The notes under the pieces: model-generated
Database searches by the model: none
What the model was told of the DNA's origin: nothing
The model's input: the letters and a program-made list of their open reading frames with translations, nothing else
Source of the DNA: Viscum album
Taxonomy: Eukaryota; Streptophyta; Magnoliopsida; Santalales; Viscaceae
Reading direction: 5' to 3'
NCBI GenBank assembly: GCA_963277665.1
Contig: OY728122.1
Location: 2,121,102,024 to 2,121,166,023, forward strand
Length of the DNA: 64,000 bases
In this document: piece by piece, positions 59,640 through 64,000 of the stretch
Numbering within the stretch: the first letter of the stretch is position 1
Layout of the letters: each line of letters starts with the position of its first letter
Program-made: the position numbers and the translations under genes

Positions 59640-60150
59640 TTTAGGGTTGGTCGCGCAAGTGAATTGTGTGCCAAGACTTGCGTGCCCAAAGATGCGCACT
59701 GAGGGAAGATTTGGGTGCCGTCGCACAGGGTGTTCAAATGCCTATAAATAGAGGTCGACCCCTCCTCATTCAGGATGAGTTCAACACTTAGAAAAAATCA
59801 AGGCTCCCATCATGCAGGTGTGGTGGTCGCGCAAGTGGTGGTGTGGTCGTGCAAGTAGAAGTTGCGTGCCAGGTGATAGTAGCATGCCCAAGGTGGTTTG
59901 GGAGAGAAAGTAAGTGCGTCGCCCAAGTTTGGAGTTGAAGAAGGGGGTGTCGCGCAAGTGGTTGAGGTGAACATGCGCACCAGTTTTGAAGAATCATGAT
60001 AGTTGTTGGTTGAACACCAATATTGTTTTGGGTGTAAAAGGGTGTGAGTCGCGCAAGTTTGGAGTTGTAGAAGCTTATATTATGCAAGTGGTTGAGGTGG
60101 AATTTTGTGCCAGTTATAACTTGCGCTCTGATACTTGCGCGCTGGCTTAG
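59640..60150. repeat. Irregular repeats in COP-F LTR
   Basis: The motifs GCGCAAGTGG, CGCGCAAGTTTGGAGTTG and TGCGTGCCA recur many times with irregular spacing. Not a clean satellite, but clearly internally repetitive. Confidence 0.6.
59743..59750 (+). promoter_or_regulatory. TATA box of COP-F LTR
   Basis: CCTATAAATAGAGG is close to the plant consensus, about 550 bp into the LTR. Transcription would start roughly 30 bp downstream, near 59,775. Confidence 0.65.
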
Positions 60151-60827
60151 AGAAGGGTTCAAGGTATGGTTGATTCATAGTAGTGATTCAGGGCTGCTTG
60201 AAAGCTGGAAGATGGCCCGATACCTTCTGTGAAATGTGAGATTCATCTACAGGTGAAAGTTGGACATCAACAGCGCATATACATACAAAATAGGATGTAT
60301 TCATTAGTGATAATGAAAAGACCTATAGGTCTATAAACTATGAGAGGATCCTTTCTAGAGCAGTGAGCAAAGGAAGAGGAAGAAGGTGATCCTCTCCACT
60401 GGCAGTGAACCAGAGAGAGGGAGAAAAGGAGTGAACCTTGGGAAAGCAGTGAGCTGACCCTAAACCTTGTAAAGGCAGTGAGCCTAGACATAGAAGTGAT
60501 CTAGCCAAAACCTTGTAAAAAACAGTGTTCTTTTTAGTGGATTTGGTACAACGACACATTGTTTTTCTATGCTCCTAGGATGTAGCCCAGTGAGGGTAAA
60601 CCATGTAAAAATCTCTGTGTCTTCCTGATTGCTTCCCTACTTTGCATTCTAAGCATTATCATCATATTAAGAAGAAATGAAGTGATCATAATTAACACAC
60701 ATGTGAAAAAAGTGACCCTTGTTATAAGAGGTCAAGATCCAGTGGGGAAAAAAGAATTTAGAAAAAGAATATCCATACCCCGATTCACCCCCCTCTTAGG
60801 GTATATAGTCCCCTATTGGTCCTAACA

Positions 60828-60850
60828 ATATATATATATATATATATATT
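60828..60850. repeat. AT microsatellite at right edge of COP-F
   Basis: About eleven AT repeats directly after the LTR end, probably expanded from the target site. Confidence 0.85.
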
Positions 60851-61255
60851 CCTCTTATTCTATGAATAAATTAATTCTTGAACATTAAGGAAGTGATCTT
60901 AAAACCCAAAATGTGTTATCCTAATACCGTATGTTTTGTTGAACCAGTGATATTTTACATCATCTAAGATTGATGGCTTTAAGGCCCTCAATTTTACATT
61001 TCTTTGTGATTGATGACCTCAATCACTCCCTATAAATATTTAAGTTTTCCTCTAATTATGTGTCTCTAATTTACACCAATGTTTTTCTAATCAAGATCAT
61101 AATTTTATGGTGAATTTTTTGATTTTCCTTTCCCTCTTATTAAGACTAAATTTTATTAGCCCAATTTTTGATGTGGGTTTTCCACAAAGGTATTTTTCTA
61201 TTTTTAACCTTTTATTTTTGAAGAAAAATTTCAAAATGCAAGGAAAAACTTTATT
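60851..61255 (+). other. CHR-D internal 3' tail
   Basis: Non-coding tail before the PPT. It aligns with the CHR-A tail at 52,402-52,640 (minus strand). It includes CCTATAAATATTTAAG at 61,030, which could be a chance TATA-like site. Confidence 0.6.
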
Positions 61256-61269
61256 GAAGAAGGGGAGAA
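61256..61269 (+). other. CHR-D polypurine tract
   Basis: GAAGAAGGGGAGAA before the 3' LTR start TTTAACACCCC. Confidence 0.8.
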
Positions 61270-64000
61270 TTTAACACCCCCAGATTTCATAGTACGTTAT
61301 TTCTTCAAGGTAATTCAATAACTTACGCTACACGCAACACTGAGTTCGAGCACACCACGACTTACCAAAATAGCTATTCAAAATCAGTTATGAATAATAT
61401 TATATGAATTTTGAAATTTATATATTCCATAAGAATTTTAACATCCATATGACTTGTTTCTTAGACATAATATAAGAACAAATTCATTTTTTCAGATAAA
61501 GGAAGTATTTTTAACAAAATGAAATTTTACCTCCATTTAACGTAGAAAAATTTTTAAATCCTATATTTGACACTTTTATATATTAAATTTGACAAAATAA
61601 ATTTCTTATTTAGAATCAGGACAAAAAAAATTACTTTTGATAAATTTTTGGTGTTTTTTTGATAACTTTCATATTCAGGTGAATTGTGAAAAATACTAAA
61701 TTTGAATTGAAAACATCTTTTTAATAAAAATAATTTATAGTGTTCAATTATAAATTTGAATGGTTTGTAAGAATAATAATATTATATTTTTATCATTTAA
61801 TACAATTTAGGTCATTATAAGTAATTTCACCATTAAATTTGACATAAACACATGTCAATGTTTTGATAGTATTTACTGTTTAAAAACCCGATTTTTGGTT
61901 TTGACAATGATAATTAATTTTAAATTAATAAATGAAAATTATATGTTCTTAAATTTTTAAATTTTACTTCATTTTTTAATTCATAATATCAAAATTATCT
62001 AAGGTGATGTTATGGTATTTTTCTAAAAAAATTCAATTTTTGATGAATAGTGAAAAACACTACATTATTATTTAAAACCAACTTTTTATTTAAATAATTA
62101 TTTATTTTATTTAAATTAATTTTAAGTCAAAATAGTTATATAATACCTATATAAGTTCAATGTAATTCATTGGAGTCATTTTATAATAAAATTAGATGTA
62201 TAAAATTTTATTGAACTTTTTAACATTTTTTACCCACCTTTTGGAGCATTTGCAAATTTGCATAAAACATAATTTTACCACATCTGTGAGTTTAATTTCA
62301 AAAATACAAGAGAAATGGTTGAAATCAGTATGTAAAATGAGGTTCAATTAGATTAAAATAATTTTTGTTGAAAACTAACATTTGACTTTTATTTACCATA
62401 GTTAAAAGTAAATAGGGTAATTAAGGGTAAAAGTGATTTTATAATTACCCTAACACATGTCCTCATTCTATTGGATAAATGTAATTCGACCAAAAACAAA
62501 ATTTTGATAAAATATGATCCTATTTTATCTACATGGATTATATTAGGACATTTATTATTATTTTATTTAAAGAAGAGTTAAAAGTGATAAATTCAATGTT
62601 TAATAACTAAACCATTTTTAATATAGGGTTACAGACAATATAAATTGGACTAAAAATATTCATTAGAAACATAAAAATATTTTCTACATAATGATATTTT
62701 ATTTTTAATTTTTATACAACAAATAATTTAATTTATTTATGACACAATGATGATTTACTAATTACCTTATTAATCAAATATTAAATTAATTTATATTATC
62801 AATATCCAAATAAATGTAGATTGAGACTTCTGATGAATTAAATATATTTTATAGGTTAACATGACATGTTAGGGTTGATTAGATAAATTATTTTCGAAGT
62901 GATAAAGTTGTTATGACTTTTATAAAAACAAAATACCAAATATTTCCAAATATGACATAAATTAATTTTTAAAACAAATACTGTATTATTGGTAGATATA
63001 ATATTCTTAAAAATCAATGATTCTTCCAAAGGGATTAAATAATATTATATAAGTCATTAATTAACAACTTGAGGTTATTTTTGAAGTTTAGAGTATGTTT
63101 ATTAACAATATAGTGTAAGAATACAAGAAGACAAGGTAAAAGCTAAACTATTAAACTAATAGTTCAATCTAAAAGATAAGGCTAAAATGGTAAACTAAAC
63201 TTTTCTAAAACCTATTGGTTGGGAGGATTTCGACCCGTAACCACCTAAGGAACTAAATAAATTCATTGTTAGCCATTATAAACATAATATGATTTTATAA
63301 TAAATTAATATTTTAATCTTTTCCTAAAGTTTCCCTCACCCCTCTTATAAAATTCCACTTCCCCTTCTCTCAAAATCACACCTCCGATGCAATTTGGATC
63401 AGCCAAACCCTGCCCAAATATCCTACCAACCTCTCTCAAATCAACATAGAGTCCTTAATATGATCAAAAATCAAACCAATGGATCCCTTTTGATCAAATA
63501 AAAAGGAAACACCCGAAGAAGAGGTAATAATTTCACAACCCTCTTTCAAGTTCTTTTCTTCTTCCACTTCCTCTTTCTTTGTTGTTTCCATAAAAATATA
63601 ATAACTCCAGAACCTTCTACATGATGTGATTTTATTATAAATATGGTACAAAAAAATTCATTATTCTATCCATCCTATGAATGATAATTTCACCATGCGT
63701 GTGTACGTACGGTTTACCATCTCCACGCTATGGTGTAATTTATTATTCAACAATATGCTATTTGGATGGATATAATGATGAGTAATATTTATATAAATAA
63801 TGAAAAAAACATTCTAATGTCTCTGTAAAACTAATATAACATCAAATTTCACACCATTTAATCATCAAGGAAATGACATCTTCACTCGTGTGTACGTACG
63901 ACATACCGTCTGCATGACGCGATGAGATTCACTTCTACATTCACCATTCAACTATAATTATAAAAATATTTATTATTAATAAGTATATAATATATGAAAT
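61270..64000 (+). repeat. CHR-D 3' LTR, first 2.73 kb (continues past window)
   Basis: Direct repeat of the 5' LTR, with the same order of blocks including the first two repeat modules (63,694 and 63,884). The initial TG is eroded to TT. By comparison about 1.74 kb should lie beyond 64,000. A TATA-like CTTATAAAAT is at about 63,347; the 5' LTR copy is mutated there. Confidence 0.88.
63694..63920 (+). repeat. Repeat modules in the CHR-D 3' LTR
   Basis: Cores at 63,694 (GCGTGTGTACGTACGGTTTA) and 63,884 (CTCGTGTGTACGTACGACAT), 190 bp apart. Each holds the palindrome GTACGTAC, so this copy shows the least-decayed form. Confidence 0.78.

Larger units (their letters stand above)
59194..60827 (+). 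repeat. COP-F: solo copia LTR inside CHR-D (about 1.63 kb)
   Basis: It starts TGTTGGG and ends GGTCCTAACA, an imperfect terminal inverted repeat. Just before the end is CGATTCACCCCCCTCTTAGG, the C-rich motif seen reversed in the COP1 LTR end. A clear TATA box is at 59,743. No PBS follows and no second LTR is present, so it is read as a solo LTR. It is much less AT-rich and retains many CG dinucleotides, so it is recent. No target duplication is visible: the right side is an AT microsatellite. ORFs on the minus strand here are unsupported. Confidence 0.65.
52816..64000 (+). mobile_element. CHR-D: giant-LTR, gag-only chromovirus-type element
   Basis: 5' LTR 52,816-57,288, PBS, gag remnant, non-coding DNA, COP-F insertion, tail, PPT, and a 3' LTR from 61,270 to beyond the window. 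LTR start TGTAAAACCCC and end GTGTTACA are of the Tekay/Del chromovirus type. Without COP-F the internal region is about 2.35 kb, too short for pol, and no RT, RNase H or integrase is visible. This suggests a non-autonomous family mobilised by a partner. The CHR-A copies appear to be the same family. Confidence 0.8.

Noticed and set aside
59257..60559. Several minus-strand ORFs of 70-124 codons in COP-F
   Set aside because: They lie antisense in a GC-richer LTR, where chance ORFs are longer; no known domain, and composition follows the repeats.

Overview
The window looks like intergenic DNA of a large-genome flowering plant. It is very AT-rich and built entirely of decayed, nested LTR retrotransposons. 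I found no host protein gene, tRNA or rRNA. The diagnostic signs are a Ty1/copia polymerase with a Sirevirus-like layout (long LTRs plus an extra ORF after pol), several Ty3/gypsy chromovirus polymerases ending in chromodomains, primer-binding sites resembling initiator-tRNA-Met (TGGTATCAGAG), and LTRs starting TGTAACACCCC or similar. The species cannot be fixed from this sequence. All boundaries were read by eye.

Layout, with labels used below. (1) COP1, a minus-strand copia element, runs from beyond the left edge to 10,948. It holds PBS, gag, PR, IN, RT, RNase H, a broken extra ORF, PPT and part of the second LTR. (2) CHR-A is an old minus-strand chromovirus-type family with LTRs of about 4.5 kb. 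One LTR is cut at 10,949-12,500. Another lies at 25,565-29,107 plus 51,453-52,385. Each is followed on its right by a PPT. (3) CHR-E, plus strand, 14,702 to about 25,490, is a strongly decayed chromovirus. (4) CHR-B, minus strand, 29,108-51,452, splits the second CHR-A LTR. (5) CHR-C, plus strand, 31,993-44,511, sits inside the pol gene of CHR-B. (6) CHR-D, plus strand, 52,816 to beyond the right edge, is a gag-only element of the CHR-A family, with 4.47 kb LTRs and about 2.3 kb of its own internal DNA. (7) COP-F, about 59,194-60,827, is a solo copia LTR inside CHR-D.

Order of events inferred from nesting: CHR-A first, then COP1, CHR-E, CHR-B and CHR-D into or beside it, then CHR-C into CHR-B and COP-F into CHR-D. 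No element has an intact gag-pol frame. Many stops look like C-to-T or G-to-A decay of CAG, CAA, TGG or CGA codons, as expected of long-methylated repeats. The COP1 reverse transcriptase (321 codons) is the best-preserved coding piece.

The most unusual things are: a triplicated module of about 189 bp with a GTGTACGTAC core, kept in the giant CHR-A/CHR-D LTRs on opposite strands; a possible tandem LTR-internal-LTR-internal arrangement of CHR-A; the gag-only giant-LTR family itself; degenerate minisatellites inside the LTRs of unrelated elements; and the acidic, coiled-coil-like extra ORF of COP1.
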